Below, one piece after another: positions 62,832 through 64,000 of a stretch of DNA of 64,000 nucleotides (position 1 is the first letter of the stretch; each line of letters opens with the position of its first letter). The notes below the pieces were generated by a model. The model had not been told where the DNA came from. It ran no database searches and saw only the letters and a list, made by a program, of their open reading frames with translations. Location of the stretch: the NCBI GenBank assembly GCA_019247845.1, contig JAFBAL010000044.1, positions 1 through 64,000 of the forward strand, in the 5' to 3' direction. Origin of the DNA: Alphaproteobacteria bacterium. GTDB taxonomy: Bacteria > Pseudomonadota > Alphaproteobacteria > Micropepsales > Micropepsaceae. The position numbers and the translations under genes are program-made.

Positions 62832-63785
62832 CTAGCAGCGCACCCCCGCCCGGTCCAGCGTGGCCCGGGCTTCGGCAGAATCCTTGGCGATCTGCGCCTT
62901 GAGGGCGTCGAGGTCGGCCAGATTCATCTCGGGCCTGAGATAGGCCACCAGCTCGACCGAGAGGTGCTTGCCGTAGAGGTCGCCGTCGAAATCGAACAGG
63001 AAGCTTTCGAGCAGCGGCACGTCCGTCTCGAACATGGGACGGACGCCGAAATTCGCGACGCCCAGGTGGCGCGACATGACCCGCTCGTCCTCGACGACCG
63101 AGGCGCGCACGGCATAGACGCCGAACGCCGGCTTGAGGCAGTCGTCGAGGCGCATGTTCGCCGTCGGCACGCCGATGGTGCGGCCGCGCTTGTCGCCGTG
63201 CTCGACGCGGGCCTCGACGGCCCAGGTGTGGCCGAGCAGCCGCGCCGCCTCGTCAGGCCGGCCGGCCTTGAGCGCCTGGCGGATGGCCGTCGACGAGATC
63301 TTCTCATGGCCGTCGCCGATCGGCTTGAAGACGTCGACGCCGAAGCCCTCCATCTCGCCCATATAGGAGAGCACGGTCGCGTTGCCGGCGCGGCCCTTGC
63401 CGAACTGGAAATCCTCGCCCACCACGACGCAGCCGACCTGGAGCCCGCCGACAAGCACGTCGGTCACGAAATCCTGCGCGCTCTTTGCGGCCATCTGGGC
63501 ATCGAAGGGCAGCGCGAACATCGCATCCGTGCCGAGCTCGGCGAGCAGCCGCGCTTTCGTGCGGAACGGCGTGAGCCGGAACGACTCCGCGCCGGGACGG
63601 AAGAACTCCTGCGGATGCGGCTCGAAGGCCAGGATGCCCAGCGGCGCGCCGCGCTCGCGCGCCTTGGCCTCGGCCTCGGCGATCAGCGCCTGGTGCCCGC
63701 GATGCACGCCGTCGAAATTTCCGACCGCCACCACCGCGCCTTGAAGGGCGGGCGGGATGTGCTCGTAGTGGCGGATGATGCGCAT
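62832..63785 (-). CDS. ribF: Bifunctional riboflavin kinase / FAD synthetase
   Basis: Makes FMN then FAD from riboflavin. The N-terminal FAD synthetase part has VAVGNFDGVHRGHQALI (nucleotidyltransferase HxGH-like), FEPHPQEFF and SSTAIRQALKAG. The C-terminal kinase part has GRTIGVPTANM, GVYAVRA, and the catalytic-glutamate-containing ESFLFDFDGDLYG. Length 317 is standard. ATG at 63785; the ribF-ileS-lspA order is common. Confidence 0.97.
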   Translation of the reverse strand: MRIIRHYEHIPPALQGAVVAVGNFDGVHRGHQALIAEAEAKARERGAPLGILAFEPHPQEFFRPGAESFRLTPFRTKARLLAELGTDAMFALPFDAQMAAKSAQDFVTDVLVGGLQVGCVVVGEDFQFGKGRAGNATVLSYMGEMEGFGVDVFKPIGDGHEKISSTAIRQALKAGRPDEAARLLGHTWAVEARVEHGDKRGRTIGVPTANMRLDDCLKPAFGVYAVRASVVEDERVMSRHLGVANFGVRPMFETDVPLLESFLFDFDGDLYGKHLSVELVAYLRPEMNLADLDALKAQIAKDSAEARATLDRAGVRC

Positions 63786-63800
63786 CGGGCCACGCGAGGA

Positions 63801-64000
63801 TCAGGTGTTCGGCCGCGACGGCGCCATGACCATCGCCTCGCCTTCCACGACCGTGACGTCGCCCACCTTGCAGACGCAATCGAAGATCACGCGCCGCTTC
63901 TCGGCATTGACCTCGCGCACGGTGCAGGTGGTGACCACCGTGTCGCCGATGCGCACCGGCGCCTTGAAGCGCGTGGTCAGGCTCATGAAGATCGTGCCGG
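63801..64000 (-). CDS. MaoC-like (hot-dog) hydratase, 5' end outside the window
   Basis: C-terminal 65 residues of a hot-dog fold protein. The readable part is GTIFMSLTTRFKAPVRIGDT followed by VVTTCTVREVNAEKRRVIFD and a terminal VEGEAMVMAPSR, the end of MaoC/(R)-specific enoyl-CoA hydratase-like proteins. An internal ATG at 63986 is not the true start because family similarity continues to the edge of the window. The active-site half is not visible. Confidence 0.8.
   Translation of the reverse strand, partial: GTIFMSLTTRFKAPVRIGDTVVTTCTVREVNAEKRRVIFDCVCKVGDVTVVEGEAMVMAPSRPNT

Overview
The window is high-GC, densely packed chromosomal DNA from an alphaproteobacterium. The strongest lineage evidence is a complete PhyR-NepR-EcfG general stress response locus with its GGAAC-N16-CGTT promoters, a control circuit known only from Alphaproteobacteria. 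Supporting evidence is the alphaproteobacterial order murA-DUF2948-hisD-UPF0262-phosphatase-infA-maf-rng-yacG, a DUF3035 (BamF-like) lipoprotein next to lspA and ileS, and short Pgi and UPF0262 proteins. The genus cannot be fixed from sequence alone; a free-living, Rhizomicrobium/Caulobacter-like soil or freshwater bacterium would fit. No gene-free stretch exceeds 300 bases. No CRISPR array, IS element, prophage or integron was seen.

Layout. 1-8.8 kb: glycyl-tRNA synthetase genes (glyS runs off the left edge), a TrmN6-like methyltransferase, polyprenyl diphosphate synthase, ispE, a secreted TPR protein and ETF-ubiquinone oxidoreductase. 8.9-13.7 kb: a chain of six overlapping genes (family 4 uracil-DNA glycosylase, lytic transglycosylase, MoaB, a BNR propeller, a MoaD/ThiS-like carrier ending in Gly-Gly, a small membrane protein). 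13.7-15.5 kb: a 3-oxoacid CoA-transferase operon with an acetyltransferase gene between its two subunit genes. 15.6-16.6 kb: a secreted protein of unknown function. 16.7-26.3 kb: a type II secretion operon in the order gspE-F-G-I-J-L-M-C-D-K. 26.3-28.7 kb: a TPR / Rossmann / pseudo-cyclase protein preceded by a CRP-like palindrome and convergent with a Crp/Fnr regulator. 28.8-34.6 kb: the general stress response locus and satellite genes, five of which lie behind recognisable EcfG-type promoters. 34.6-36.9 kb: threonine catabolism (kbl-tdh) and tRNA-Phe. 37-43.8 kb: the murA-to-yacG housekeeping run. 43.9-50.8 kb: tRNA-Thr, an amino-acid dehydrogenase, a DsbD-family protein, rsmD and secreted TonB-C-terminal-like proteins. 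50.9-64 kb: mutL, pgi, a TPR protein, a paired M16 peptidase, a BamF-like lipoprotein, lspA, ileS, ribF and a partial MaoC-type hydratase.

How the parts relate. The stress locus is the clearest circuit: a periplasm-sensing HisKA_2 kinase would drive phosphorylation of PhyR, which would sequester NepR and free EcfG. EcfG would then transcribe its own locus and neighbouring envelope-type genes. The T2SS operon supplies the inner-membrane platform, pseudopilins and secretin, but no gspH or prepilin peptidase gene lies in the window. lspA and the lipoproteins form an envelope-biogenesis neighbourhood with the M16 peptidases.

The least explained units are the BNR-MoaD-MoaB operon, the TPR/Rossmann/pseudo-cyclase protein with its presumed CRP-type operator, and the secreted proteins built only from TonB-C-terminal-like repeats. 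Many genes overlap by 1-4 bases (ATGA, GTGA, TGATG), and three convergent pairs share their stop codons in one 4-bp YTAG.
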